NCBI RefSeq assembly: GCF_028473605.1
Contig: NZ_CP097267.1
Span: 1,182,501 to 1,246,500, forward strand
From: Acidovorax sp. NCPPB 3576
GTDB taxonomy: Bacteria > Pseudomonadota > Gammaproteobacteria > Burkholderiales > Burkholderiaceae_C
Direction of reading: 5' to 3'
DNA: 64,000 bases
The notes under the pieces are model-generated. The model saw only the letters and a list, made by a program, of their open reading frames with translations. It was not told where the DNA came from and did not search any database. This document shows, piece after piece, positions 56,327-64,000 of this stretch (its first letter is position 1; every line of letters starts with the position of its first letter). The translations under genes were made by a program, and so were the position numbers.

Positions 56327-56904
56327 GATGGGATTCCTTTTCGTTGTCGGGCGGCGGCGCGCAGCGCAAAAACTGCAGCGGCGCGCGTCCTGCCCATTCA
56401 AACCAATGACACAGGCTCTTCAGGAGCCATGGATGCCAAGGCCGACGCATTGAAACGAAGGGAATTGCCGCAATGCCACGCGGCTGTGAAGCACTAGCTT
56501 CGCAGTCGTGGCGGGGGCGCGTGGATGGGGGCGAGGGGAAACGTGTGCAGCGTTGCCAAGAAAGACGTGGCTGATGGCGCGGGCTGCACGGGCGATGCCG
56601 GCGATCGGGGAGCCCATGCCGAAGGCAGGCGCCTTCGCCACAGGGTCACAATCCATGCCAACAATGCCCACATGTTTTCGCTTTGATCCGCCCGCAGAAC
56701 CTGCCTGTTGGGCGGCCTGCGGACTGGGGATTCCGGTTTCGGTGTTTCAATTTGTCAGCCGGCCGCGCGGCGTGGGAGCCACCACAGGCATCTGGCCTGC
56801 AATCTGCGCACACGACACCCGTTGGCATCGACCTGCCTGCGCGGCTTGAAAGGTTGCGTGGACTAAACTCCAGACAAATCAACCACTTACAGAACATCGC
56901 GCAG
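56327..56904. other. rne 5' leader and rne/rluC divergent region
   Basis: This 578-base stretch has no convincing gene on either strand. It probably contains the long 5' untranslated leader of rne, as in E. coli where the leader mediates feedback control by RNase E. The upstream part would also hold the rluC promoter, with TAAACT at 56863-56868 as one candidate -10. Confidence 0.55.
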
Positions 56905-57918
56905 GTGAAACACATTATAGGGGGCAAACCGGCGACGGACCGAGCCCCAAACCCCGCCCCCGCTGCGGCCCGCATCGTCGAAGTCGATGAGGACTCGGCC
57001 GGCCAGAGGCTCGATAACTTTCTGATACGCCATTTGAAGGGCGTGCCGAAAACGCACGTCTATCGCATCATCCGAAGCGGTGAAGTGCGCATCAACAAAG
57101 GCCGGGCCAGTGCAGACACCCGGATTGCCGCGGGCGATCAAGTGCGCTTGCCACCTGTGCGCATTTCAGACAAGGTGGCCGAGAAGGCCGAACGCCCTGC
57201 GCCGGCCCGCGAGTTCCCCATCCTGCTGGAGGACGAGCATTTGATTGCCATCGACAAGCCTGCAGGCGTGGCCGTGCATGGCGGCAGCGGTGTGAGCTTT
57301 GGCGTCATCGAGCAACTGCGGCAGGCCCGGCCCCAGGCGAAGTTCCTGGAACTCGTGCATCGGCTGGACCGCGAGACCTCGGGCATCCTGCTCGTGGCCA
57401 AGAAGCGCTCAGCGCTCACGCACCTGCAAGACCAATTCCGGGAGCGCGAAACCGGCAAGACCTATCTGGCCCTGGTCCCTGGCACCTGGGCCGCCAACAA
57501 GAAGGTGATCGACACCCCTTTGCACAAGTATCTGCAGGCCGATGGCGAACGGCGGGTGCGGGTGACCACGCCGGAAGACCCCGACGGCATGCGCTCCATC
57601 ACTCTCGTGAAAGTGCGTGACCAACTGCCGGCGCGAGCGGTCGAGGGGCTGCCGGCCATGAGCCTGCTGGAGGTCACCATTAAGACCGGACGCACCCATC
57701 AGATTCGCGTGCACTTGGCCAGCCAGGGCCATGCCATTGCGGGTGACGACAAGTACGGCGACTTCGAACTCAACAAGCGGCTGCATAAGCATGGCCTCAG
57801 GCGCATGTTCCTTCATGCGTGGCGGTTACAGTTCGCGCATCCCTCCAACGGCGAGCGCATCGAACTGCGCGCAGAGTTGCCGCCTGATCTGGCGCAATTC
57901 ACCGCCGCCACCGCCTGA
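56905..57918 (+). CDS. rluC: 23S rRNA pseudouridine synthase, RluC type
   Basis: The 337-residue enzyme has an S4 RNA-binding domain (RLDNFLIRHLKGVPKTHVYRIIRSGEVRINKGRA) and a pseudouridine synthase domain with catalytic Asp155 in HRLDRETSGILLVAKK; EVTIKTGRTHQIRVHLA is also typical. Position next to rne supports RluC (U955/2504/2580) over RluD. The GTG start at 56905 is chosen because the family N-terminus is short; no earlier start has homologous sequence. It heads a run with three downstream genes. Confidence 0.92.
   Translation: MKHIIGGKPATDRAPNPAPAAARIVEVDEDSAGQRLDNFLIRHLKGVPKTHVYRIIRSGEVRINKGRASADTRIAAGDQVRLPPVRISDKVAEKAERPAPAREFPILLEDEHLIAIDKPAGVAVHGGSGVSFGVIEQLRQARPQAKFLELVHRLDRETSGILLVAKKRSALTHLQDQFRERETGKTYLALVPGTWAANKKVIDTPLHKYLQADGERRVRVTTPEDPDGMRSITLVKVRDQLPARAVEGLPAMSLLEVTIKTGRTHQIRVHLASQGHAIAGDDKYGDFELNKRLHKHGLRRMFLHAWRLQFAHPSNGERIELRAELPPDLAQFTAATA
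56914..56919 (-). promoter_or_regulatory. Candidate -10 element of the rne promoter
   Basis: The minus strand reads CCCCCTATAATGTG, a consensus TATAAT inside the start of rluC. It would give a leader of roughly 580 bases for rne. The -35 is weak. Confidence 0.45.
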
Positions 57919-57923
57919 AAACC

Positions 57924-58592
57924 ATGCCCACGACCCCACGCCGCCGCTTCGACCTCATTGCTTTCGACTGGGACGGCACCCTCTACGACTCCACCGCCAT
58001 CATCGTGCGCTGCATTCAGGACTCCGTGCGCGACGTCGGCGGGACGGTGCCGACCGACCAGGCTGCGGCCTGGGTGATCGGCATGGGGCTTATGCAGGCA
58101 CTCACTCACGCGGCACCCGACGTGCCTCCGGAGAAGCACGCCGAACTGGGCAACCGCTACCGCTACCACTACCTCAAGCACCAGGACGACTTGAGCCTGT
58201 TTGCCGGCGTGATGCCCATGCTGGAAGACTTGCGCGCCCGCGGGCACCTGTTGGCCGTGGCGACCGGCAAAAGCCGGCGCGGCCTGGACGAGGTGCTGCA
58301 CACGGTGGCGTTGCGGGGCATGTTCGATGGCTCTCGCACCGCCGATGAAACCGCTGGCAAGCCGCATCCGCTCATGCTGCAGGAACTGATGGCCGAGTTC
58401 GATGTGGCGCCGGAACGCCTTTTGATGATCGGCGACACCACCCACGACCTGCAGATGGCCCTGTCGGCCGGATGCTCCAGCTTGGGCGTTAGCTACGGAG
58501 CGCACGAACCTGGCGAATTCGACAGCCTGAAACCCCTCGGCGTGATGCATTCCGTGCCAGAACTGCACAACTGGCTTTTGCAGCACGCCTGA
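57924..58592 (+). CDS. HAD-family phosphatase, phosphoglycolate phosphatase-like
   Basis: The 222-residue HAD hydrolase has motif I FDWDGTLYD with Asp15 and Asp17, VATGKSRRGLDEVL as motif II, a Lys in AGKPHPLMLQELM, and motif IV GDTTHDLQMALSAGC. The substrate may be phosphoglycolate or another small phosphate ester. It starts 5 bases after the rluC stop. Confidence 0.9.
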   Translation: MPTTPRRRFDLIAFDWDGTLYDSTAIIVRCIQDSVRDVGGTVPTDQAAAWVIGMGLMQALTHAAPDVPPEKHAELGNRYRYHYLKHQDDLSLFAGVMPMLEDLRARGHLLAVATGKSRRGLDEVLHTVALRGMFDGSRTADETAGKPHPLMLQELMAEFDVAPERLLMIGDTTHDLQMALSAGCSSLGVSYGAHEPGEFDSLKPLGVMHSVPELHNWLLQHA

Positions 58593-58631
58593 CGCTGCGC
58601 TGCCAGCCAATCCCAATCGTGTGCATTCGCC

Positions 58632-59006
58632 ATGGCCTCTTCCATGCAATCCATCGACCTTTGCCCCAGCACCGACTTGGTGGACGGAGGGCGGGCCGTT
58701 GCCTTTGACGTCACGTATGCGGGCCAAGTCTGCCGCGCCTTTGCCGTGCGCTTCGAGGGCAGCCCCCACGCTTACTTGAATCGCTGTACGCATGTGCCGA
58801 TGGAAATGGACTACCAAGCGGACCGATTCTTCGACGACACGGGGCAGTGGCTGCTCTGCGCCACACATGGCGCGGCCTATCGGCCCGACACGGGTGCTTG
58901 CTCCGGTGGCCCGTGCCGTGGAGGGCTGGTGAAGATCAAACTCTCCGAGGGCCAGGGCGTAGTGCGCTGGCATACTGACTCCCACTTGCAACCTGTCGAA
59001 TTCTGA
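58632..59006 (+). CDS. Rieske [2Fe-2S] domain protein
   Basis: The 124-residue soluble protein is almost wholly a Rieske domain. The cluster ligands are Cys and His in CTHVPMEMD and Cys and His in CATHGAAYRPDTGACSGGPC. Compared with ferredoxin subunits of ring-hydroxylating oxygenases, no oxygenase gene is nearby, so its redox partner is unknown. It lies between the HAD and SppA genes in a probable operon. Confidence 0.9.
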   Translation: MASSMQSIDLCPSTDLVDGGRAVAFDVTYAGQVCRAFAVRFEGSPHAYLNRCTHVPMEMDYQADRFFDDTGQWLLCATHGAAYRPDTGACSGGPCRGGLVKIKLSEGQGVVRWHTDSHLQPVEF

Positions 59007-59009
59007 CAA

Positions 59010-60047
59010 ATGACCGAACCGACCCGGCCCGAACCTTCTGGTTCTGGGCAAAATCCCCCGCCAGCGCCCGACCTTTGGGCGCAGACTGCTACTGAAAAAG
59101 AAGCAAGAGACCCTGCGAAAGTGCCTGGATGGGAGCGGGACGTGCTGGAAAAGCTGGTGTTCGCGACCCTGTCCGAGCAACGCTCCGCGCGACGCTGGCG
59201 CATCTTTACCCGGTTGGCTTGGCTGATCTTCCTGATTGCGGTGGCCTGGGTGTTGCTGGCGCGCGACGCCACCAGCACGAGCAAAAGCACGCCTCACACT
59301 GCGGTGGTCGATATCAAGGGCGAAATCGCGGCGGGAGCCGAGGCCAGCGCCGAATTCGTGGTGGCTGCGATGCGCAGTGCTTTCGAGGATTCCGGATCGC
59401 AGGCCGTGGTGCTGCTCATCAACTCGCCGGGCGGCAGTCCGGTGCAGGCCGGAATCATCAACGATGAAATCATTCGCCTGAAGGCCAAGTACAACAAGCC
59501 GGTCTATGCCGTGGTGGAGGAAACCTGCGCGTCGGCTGCCTATTACATCGCTGCTGCAGCGGACGAAATCTATGTGGACAAGGCGAGCATCGTGGGCAGC
59601 ATCGGCGTGCTGATGGATGGCTTTGGCTTTACCGGCACCATGGAAAAGTTGGGTGTGGAGCGCCGCTTGTTGACCGCGGGCGAAAACAAGGGGTTCCTTG
59701 ATCCCTTCAGCCCTCAGACCGAAAAGCAGCGCGCCTATGCGCAAGCCATGCTGGACCAGATCCACCAGCAGTTCATCCATGTGGTCAAGGAAGGGCGGGG
59801 CGATCGGCTCAAGCCCACTGCGGACACTTTCAGCGGCCTGTTCTGGACCGGCCAGCAAGCCGTGGAGATGGGGCTGGCCGACCACCTGGGCAACCTCGAC
59901 TACGTGGCACGCGAGGTCGTCAAGGCCGAAGACATCATCGACTACACCCGCCGTGACAACGTTGCGGAGCGGCTTGTCAAGAAGTTCGGTGCGGCCATGG
60001 GGCAGACCGCGGTACAGGCCATCAAGGGCGCGCCTGCAATCCGCTGA
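59010..60047 (+). CDS. sppA: Signal peptide peptidase SppA-type S49 peptidase
   Basis: The 345-residue membrane protease has one membrane helix (FTRLAWLIFLIAVAWVLLA at about 66-84) and a single S49 domain. The Ser nucleophile is Ser175 in ETCASAAYY and the likely general base is Lys227 in AGENKGFLDPFSP, 52 residues apart as in the B. subtilis SppA. It degrades leftover signal peptides in the inner membrane. It starts three bases after the Rieske gene. Confidence 0.93.
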   Translation: MTEPTRPEPSGSGQNPPPAPDLWAQTATEKEARDPAKVPGWERDVLEKLVFATLSEQRSARRWRIFTRLAWLIFLIAVAWVLLARDATSTSKSTPHTAVVDIKGEIAAGAEASAEFVVAAMRSAFEDSGSQAVVLLINSPGGSPVQAGIINDEIIRLKAKYNKPVYAVVEETCASAAYYIAAAADEIYVDKASIVGSIGVLMDGFGFTGTMEKLGVERRLLTAGENKGFLDPFSPQTEKQRAYAQAMLDQIHQQFIHVVKEGRGDRLKPTADTFSGLFWTGQQAVEMGLADHLGNLDYVAREVVKAEDIIDYTRRDNVAERLVKKFGAAMGQTAVQAIKGAPAIR

Positions 60048-60085
60048 GGGCTCATGTCGCCGGGAGCACTTGGCTTCGCTTGGAT

Positions 60086-60126
60086 TGATAAGCAGCGCTT
60101 GGCGCAGTAGTTCAGATAAGCGCTGC
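60086..60126. repeat. Inverted repeat between sppA and the methyltransferase gene
   Basis: GCAGCGCTT (60092-60100) and AAGCGCTGC (60118-60126) are perfect 9-base arms around a 17-base loop. It lies between convergent genes. On the minus strand the AGCGCTTATC...AAGCGCTGCTTATCAAT order resembles the central part of the longer repeat copies in this window. It may also act as a bidirectional terminator. Confidence 0.5.
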
Positions 60127-60185
60127 CATCCTCGGCGTATGAGTGAAGGCCTCCTGGTCAAGGAGTTTCGTGGCTCTGTGGATGC

Positions 60186-60968
60186 CTAACGCCCGATTGC
60201 AAATACGGCGGGTATGCGGTTGTCTGGCAATTCCGGCTGCTGCCGCCATTGGCGCACCAGTCGGCTCGCCGTGCGGGCCTGCGGTAGCGTAAGTCCGCTT
60301 GCGAGCGCCAGCCGTGTATTCGGTTGCAAAGTCTGCACCAGGGCCTGCCACAGTGCGGCGTTGCGATAGGGGGTTTCGATGAACAGCTGGGTTTGTCCCT
60401 GCTTGAGGGCCAGCGCTTCCAGTTCGCGGATGCGCTGTGCGCGATGGGCTGGGTCCTGCGGCAGGTAGCCTGCAAAAGCAAAGCCCTGTCCGTTGAGGCC
60501 GCTCGAAGCCAGCGCCAGCAGGAGCGATACCGGTCCCACCAGCGGCACGACTCTCAGTCCGCAGTCATGCGCCGCGCGCACGACCGAACTGCCGGGGTCT
60601 GCCACTGCTGGCATTCCTGCCTCGCTCACCAAACCCATGTCGTTGCCCGCCAAGGCGGGTGTGAGCAACGTACGGGCGTCGAAGGTCACATGTCCGTCAG
60701 CACCGTGATCGCCTTTCTTGTGTACTTCGCGTGGCAGCTCGTCAATCTGCATCGACTGCAATGGCAGTTTCAGAGGGAAAAGCGCGTCGACGCGCTTGAG
60801 ATATGCACGGGTGCTTTTGGCGTTCTCGCAGATCCAATGGGTGATTTGCGAAGCCGTCTGCAATGTGGCGGTGGGAAGAGATTGGTCCAGCGGGGCTTGG
60901 GTATCGCACCCAAAGTCGAGTGGCGCGGGGACAAGGTAGAGCGTGCCCGTCGATGCTGCTGCAGTCAT
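60186..60968 (-). CDS. SAM-dependent methyltransferase of the tetrapyrrole-methylase fold (RsmI-like)
   Basis: The 260-residue protein has GTLYLVPAPLDFG, GNDMGLVSEAGMPAVADPGSSVVRAAHDCGLRVVPLVGPVSLLLALASSGLNGQGFAFAGYLP and FIETPYRN, which place it with RsmI-type 16S rRNA methyltransferases. It differs from true RsmI in lacking some N-terminal features, and is a second-type paralogue often found beside Maf. Its start overlaps the maf end by 4 bases. Confidence 0.88.
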   Translation of the reverse strand: MTAAASTGTLYLVPAPLDFGCDTQAPLDQSLPTATLQTASQITHWICENAKSTRAYLKRVDALFPLKLPLQSMQIDELPREVHKKGDHGADGHVTFDARTLLTPALAGNDMGLVSEAGMPAVADPGSSVVRAAHDCGLRVVPLVGPVSLLLALASSGLNGQGFAFAGYLPQDPAHRAQRIRELEALALKQGQTQLFIETPYRNAALWQALVQTLQPNTRLALASGLTLPQARTASRLVRQWRQQPELPDNRIPAVFAIGR

Positions 60969-61564
60969 GGCAACTCCAGGCCCGCCGCGCGCAGCATGCG
61001 GCAGGTTCGGATCAACGGCAGGCCGATCAGCGCTGTCGGATCATCGCTGTGAATGCTGTCGAGAAGGCTGATGCCCAACCCTTCGCTCTTGGCGCTACCG
61101 GCGCAGTCATAAGGTTGCTCGGCGCGCAGGTAGCGCTCGATCTCTGCATCGGACAGGTCACGAAAGCGGACTTCTACCGGAGCCAGTTCCATCTCTTCAA
61201 ATCCGGTGGCTGCGCAGACCACGGCGATGGCAGTCTGGAACACGACACTGTGTCCGCGCATCTGGCGCAATTGCTCGACCGCTTTCTCGTGCGTACCGGG
61301 TTTGCCCAGAGGTTGTCCGAGAAGATCCGCTACTTGATCGGAGCCGATCACCACCGCATCAGGGCAGGAGGTGGATACGGCGCGCGCCTTGGCCATCGCC
61401 AATCGCAGGGCGAGGGCGCGGGGCGCCTCGCCGGGGTGAGGGGTTTCGTCTACATCGGGTGCCGCGACATCGAAAGGCAGACGAAGGCGGGAAAGGAGTT
61501 CGGCGCGGTAGCGGGAGGTCGAGCCCAGCACCAAGCGGCGGGGCAAGGAAGAGGATGGAGGCAT
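60965..61564 (-). CDS. Maf-family nucleotide pyrophosphatase (YceF-type)
   Basis: The 199-residue protein has LVLGSTSRYRAELLSRL, DETPHPGEAP, VVIGSDQVADLLGQPLGKPGTHEKAVEQL and YDCAGSAKSEGLGISLLDSI, the Maf pattern of the YceF subgroup, which hydrolyses 7-methyl-GTP. It lies back to back with yceD, the two starts separated by 25 bases, so the promoters overlap. Confidence 0.92.
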   Translation of the reverse strand: MPPSSSLPRRLVLGSTSRYRAELLSRLRLPFDVAAPDVDETPHPGEAPRALALRLAMAKARAVSTSCPDAVVIGSDQVADLLGQPLGKPGTHEKAVEQLRQMRGHSVVFQTAIAVVCAATGFEEMELAPVEVRFRDLSDAEIERYLRAEQPYDCAGSAKSEGLGISLLDSIHSDDPTALIGLPLIRTCRMLRAAGLELP

Positions 61565-61589
61565 GCGCCGATTCTCTTACACTGCCGCC

Positions 61590-62141
61590 ATGACCAAGGA
61601 ATTCTCCCCTCAGCGCCTCGATGTCAAAGCCTTCGCGCAGGCGGGCGGTCACCTGTCCGGCCATGACTCTCTGCTGAAATATGAACGCCTGGCCCAGGAG
61701 GCTAAAGGCCTGCACCCCGATCTCATGGTGGATTGGGAGGCCGATGGCGAATTGCGTAGCACGCACGGTATCGGCGGGCAGATCTGGTTGCGGCTCACGG
61801 TGCACGCGGCGCTTCCCATGACATGCCAGCGCTGTCTTGGATCGGTGGACGTGCCACTTCAGGTACAGCGTGAATTTCGTTTTGTGGCCGATGAAGCCAC
61901 AGCGGAAGCCTTGGACGACGAAAGTGATGAAGACCTTTTGGCATTGAGCCGCGAATTCAATCTACGCGAGTTGATCGAAGACGAGTTGCTCATGGGGTTG
62001 CCACTGGTGCCAAGGCACGACGAGTGCCCGGCACCTGTGCCGATGGAATCCACCGATGACGATTTCGAAGAGGCCAGCGCGCAAAAGCCCAACCCTTTTG
62101 CGGCGCTCGCTGCTCTGCGAAAAGACACGCCGGAAGACTGA
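61590..62141 (+). CDS. yceD: YceD family protein (DUF177)
   Basis: The 183-residue protein has a LPMTCQRCLGSVDVPLQVQREFRFV block with the conserved Cys pair and a later acidic region (DDESDEDLLALSREFNLRELIEDELLMGLPLVPRHDECP). YceD proteins are linked to large-subunit rRNA accumulation and lie before rpmF almost everywhere. The ATG at 61590 is chosen; an upstream ATG at 61563 would overlap maf and lacks homologous sequence. Confidence 0.9.
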   Translation: MTKEFSPQRLDVKAFAQAGGHLSGHDSLLKYERLAQEAKGLHPDLMVDWEADGELRSTHGIGGQIWLRLTVHAALPMTCQRCLGSVDVPLQVQREFRFVADEATAEALDDESDEDLLALSREFNLRELIEDELLMGLPLVPRHDECPAPVPMESTDDDFEEASAQKPNPFAALAALRKDTPED

Positions 62142-62150
62142 AAACCATTT

Positions 62151-62172
62151 GGGCTATAATCGAGGGCTTCAC
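62151..62172 (+). promoter_or_regulatory. Candidate rpmF promoter (TATAAT with GC-rich discriminator)
   Basis: GGGCTATAATCGAGGGCTT contains TATAAT at 62155-62160 and differs at one position from the rpsT promoter core. It would give a leader of about 75 bases before rpmF, in addition to transcripts from yceD. Confidence 0.55.
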
Positions 62173-62240
62173 GCGAATCCCCTCGTGTCTTTATGGGCTG
62201 ATCGCGTTTTTTACCAACCCTTCAAGACTCAGGAGCCACC

Positions 62241-62423
62241 ATGGCTGTTCAGCAAAACAAAAAATCTCCTTCCAAGCGCGGCATGCACCGCTCGCACAAT
62301 GCTCTCAACGTGCCAGGCACGGCTGTCGAGCCCACCACAGGTGAAGCCCATCTGCGCCACCACATCAGCCCCAACGGTTTCTACCGTGGCCGCCAAGTGC
62401 TGAAGAACAAGTCTGAAGCCTGA
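62241..62423 (+). CDS. rpmF: 50S ribosomal protein L32
   Basis: The 60-residue protein reads [25 protein letters not shown] and then [18 protein letters not shown], a standard L32 of the Cys-free kind. It lies between yceD and plsX. A terminator hairpin follows 18 bases after the stop. Confidence 0.97.
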   Translation: MAVQQNKKSPSKRGMHRSHNALNVPGTAVEPTTGEAHLRHHISPNGFYRGRQVLKNKSEA

Positions 62424-62440
62424 TTTAAATCACGCGCCTA

Positions 62441-62478
62441 GGCCCGCTGCTACAAAATTGGTAGCGCGGGCCTTTGTT
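62441..62478 (+). terminator. Terminator after rpmF, built around a repeat core
   Basis: GGCCCGC...GCGGGCC stem with GCTACAAAATTGGTAGC (62449-62465) forming the upper stem and loop, then TTTGTTTT. The upper stem is a copy of the GCTA...TAGC repeat. Confidence 0.8.
62449..62465 (+). repeat. GCTA...TAGC repeat copy within the rpmF terminator
   Basis: GCTACAAAATTGGTAGC has 5-base arms GCTAC/GTAGC and forms the top of the terminator hairpin. Confidence 0.45.
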
Positions 62479-62531
62479 TTGTTCGCTGTATTTTCATTTC
62501 CGGTCGTTTTCTGCGGCCGGACAAGTCGCCC

Positions 62532-63584
62532 ATGATCACACTGGCTGTTGACTGCATGGGGGGCGATCACGGCCCCCGCGTCACGCTAGCGGCGTGCCGC
62601 CAGTTTCTTGAAAACCATCCCGAAGCCCGTTTGCTTCTTGTAGGCCAGCCCGAGAGCCTCAAAGACTTCAAGCATGACCGGGCCGCTGTCACGCCTGCCA
62701 GCGAAGTTGTCACCATGGATGATCCGGTGGAAATTGCACTGCGCCGCAAAAAGGATTCGTCCATGCGCGTTGCCATCCAGCAGGTCAAAGACGGGGCCGC
62801 GCAGGCGGTCGTGTCGGCGGGCAATACGGGTGCCTTGATGGCCATTGCACGCTACCTCCTTAAAACTCTGGATGGTATCGATCGCCCCGCGATCGCCACC
62901 CAGATACCCAATGCAAAAGGCGGCGCAACGACGGTGCTGGATTTGGGTGCCAACGTGGACTGCAGTGCCGAGCATTTGCTCCAGTTCGCCGTGATGGGGT
63001 CGGCCTTGGTTTCCGCGCTTCAAGAAGGCTCGGAGCCGGTCGTTGGCTTACTGAACATTGGAGAAGAGGCCATCAAAGGCAGCGAAGTCATCAAAAAAGC
63101 AGGCGAACTGCTTCGTACAGCTGGCAATTCCGGTGATTTGCGGTTTTATGGCAATGTCGAGGGCAACGACATTTTCAAGGGCACTGTCGATATCGTCGTT
63201 TGTGACGGTTTTGTGGGAAATGTTGCGCTCAAGGCCAGCGAAGGCGTGGCGTCCATGATCGTCGGTGGACTCAAGCAAGAATTCAAACGCAATATCTTTA
63301 CTAAATTGGCGGCAGTTGTTGCTTATCCAGTCCTATCTGCACTAATGAAGAGGATGGATCATCGCCGTTACAACGGCGCTGCCTTGTTGGGGTTGCGTGG
63401 ATTGGTGTTCAAAAGTCATGGTTCGGCGGACGCCATGGCGTTCGAGCAGGCTTTGAACCGGGCGTATGATGCAGCCCGCAACAACCTGCTCGACCGCGTC
63501 CGGACGCGGGTGGCGCATGCTGCGCCCTTGTTGGCGCCACTGGATGCCCAGCCTGTCAGAACCGCCGTCGGGTCCCCATATTGA
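62532..63584 (+). CDS. plsX: Phosphate acyltransferase PlsX
   Basis: The 350-residue enzyme converts acyl-ACP to acyl-phosphate for phospholipid synthesis. It starts [25 protein letters not shown] and has [34 protein letters not shown] and [25 protein letters not shown], typical of PlsX. Base composition is a little lower in GC than the metabolic genes. Its stop codon overlaps the fabH start by one base (TGATG). Confidence 0.96.
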   Translation: MITLAVDCMGGDHGPRVTLAACRQFLENHPEARLLLVGQPESLKDFKHDRAAVTPASEVVTMDDPVEIALRRKKDSSMRVAIQQVKDGAAQAVVSAGNTGALMAIARYLLKTLDGIDRPAIATQIPNAKGGATTVLDLGANVDCSAEHLLQFAVMGSALVSALQEGSEPVVGLLNIGEEAIKGSEVIKKAGELLRTAGNSGDLRFYGNVEGNDIFKGTVDIVVCDGFVGNVALKASEGVASMIVGGLKQEFKRNIFTKLAAVVAYPVLSALMKRMDHRRYNGAALLGLRGLVFKSHGSADAMAFEQALNRAYDAARNNLLDRVRTRVAHAAPLLAPLDAQPVRTAVGSPY

Positions 63585-64000
63585 TGAGACGCTACTCCCG
63601 CATCACAGGCACTGGCAGCAGCCTTCCTCCTCGTCGTCTGACTAATGCCGACCTCGTGGCCGAACTGGCCCAGCGGGGCGTGGAAACCTCTGACGAGTGG
63701 ATCGTCGAGCGGACAGGCATTCGGGCACGCCATTTTGCAGAGCGCGATGTTTGCAGCAGTGACCTGGGAGTGGAAGCCTGTCGCAATGCGCTGGAAGCGG
63801 CAGGAGTCCAGCCCCAAGACATCGATCTGATCATCGTCGCCACGTCCACGCCGGACATGGTCTTCCCCTCGACGGCCTGCATTTTGCAAAACAAGCTGGG
63901 GGCCAATGGCTGTCCGGCTTTTGATGTTCAGGCCGTGTGCAGTGGTTTCGTCTATGCGTTGACCGTGGCAGGCGCCATGATCCAGTCCGGCAGTGCCCGT
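63584..64000 (+). CDS. fabH: 3-oxoacyl-ACP synthase III (cut by window end)
   Basis: 139 codons are present. The sequence [46 protein letters not shown] and [19 protein letters not shown] is that of FabH, which condenses acetyl-CoA with malonyl-ACP to start fatty-acid synthesis. The catalytic Cys119 lies in AVCSGF; the His and Asn of the triad are beyond the window. Coupled to plsX through TGATG. Confidence 0.95.
   Translation, partial: MRRYSRITGTGSSLPPRRLTNADLVAELAQRGVETSDEWIVERTGIRARHFAERDVCSSDLGVEACRNALEAAGVQPQDIDLIIVATSTPDMVFPSTACILQNKLGANGCPAFDVQAVCSGFVYALTVAGAMIQSGSAR

Noticed and set aside
52142..56497. A very long open frame (1451 codons) antisense to rne and yaaA
   Set aside because: It mirrors the high-GC coding strand of rne, has no family resemblance and its composition follows the codon positions of rne.
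56420..56671. An 83-codon frame in the rne leader region
   Set aside because: No Shine-Dalgarno sequence, no recognisable domain, and it lies where the rne leader is expected.

Overview
The window is high-GC DNA (roughly two thirds G+C in most genes) from a betaproteobacterium of the Burkholderiales. It is most probably a member of the Comamonadaceae close to Acidovorax. The reasons are a Gram-negative general porin, a kynBUA operon with a divergent AsnC-type regulator, a type II QueF, an rne/rluC divergent pair, a yceD-rpmF-plsX-fabH cluster, and short GCTA...TAGC palindromic repeats of a kind I associate with this family. I found no rRNA, tRNA, CRISPR array, transposase or prophage module. 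The window starts inside a virK-like gene and ends inside fabH.

From 1 to 4 kb and from 17.7 to 29.8 kb lies a split purine-catabolism locus. It holds 5-hydroxyisourate hydrolase, XdhC and the membrane urate oxidase PuuD on the left. On the right are xdhA/xdhB, a flavin-reductase-like gene, a LysR regulator, a four-gene BMP-type ABC importer and an adenine/adenosine deaminase. Together these could import nucleosides or purine bases, deaminate them, and oxidise them through hypoxanthine, xanthine and urate to 5-hydroxyisourate and on to OHCU. Two similar palindromes, before lysR and in the xdhA/flavin-reductase divergent region, are plausible operators for the LysR protein.

Between the two halves (4 to 17.7 kb) lie signalling and envelope genes. 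There is an EAL-GGDEF protein and a Cache histidine kinase with a NarL-type regulator. Divergent from these is a two-gene operon for a lipoprotein RidA and a Tat-lipoprotein PLP enzyme. These are followed by a porin with a divergent Crp/Fnr regulator, a Cache-PAS-GGDEF cyclase, a DUF2946 protein and a TonB-dependent receptor.

From 29.8 to 45 kb come a penicillin-acylase-family lipoprotein, a hydroxyacid dehydrogenase, kynBUA with its regulator, a YkgJ-type protein, and feoAB plus a Cys-rich membrane protein behind a Fur-box-like palindrome. A low-GC islet (39.9 to 41.5 kb) encodes a signal-less peptidoglycan amidase followed by two secreted small proteins, arranged like an interbacterial effector with immunity proteins. 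An HD-domain protein, argF, argD and a DUF3579 gene follow.

From 45 to 64 kb the genes are mainly housekeeping: mqo, rpsT, murJ, a SirB1-type protein, queF, a prolyl-hydroxylase-like oxygenase, yaaA, rne, rluC, a HAD phosphatase, a Rieske protein, SppA-type peptidase, an RsmI-like methyltransferase, Maf, yceD, rpmF, plsX and fabH. The observations I would follow up first are the amidase islet, the exported RidA/PLP-enzyme pair with its TGCGTA array, and the repeat family that runs into the coding sequences of puuD, xdhB, lysR and argF.
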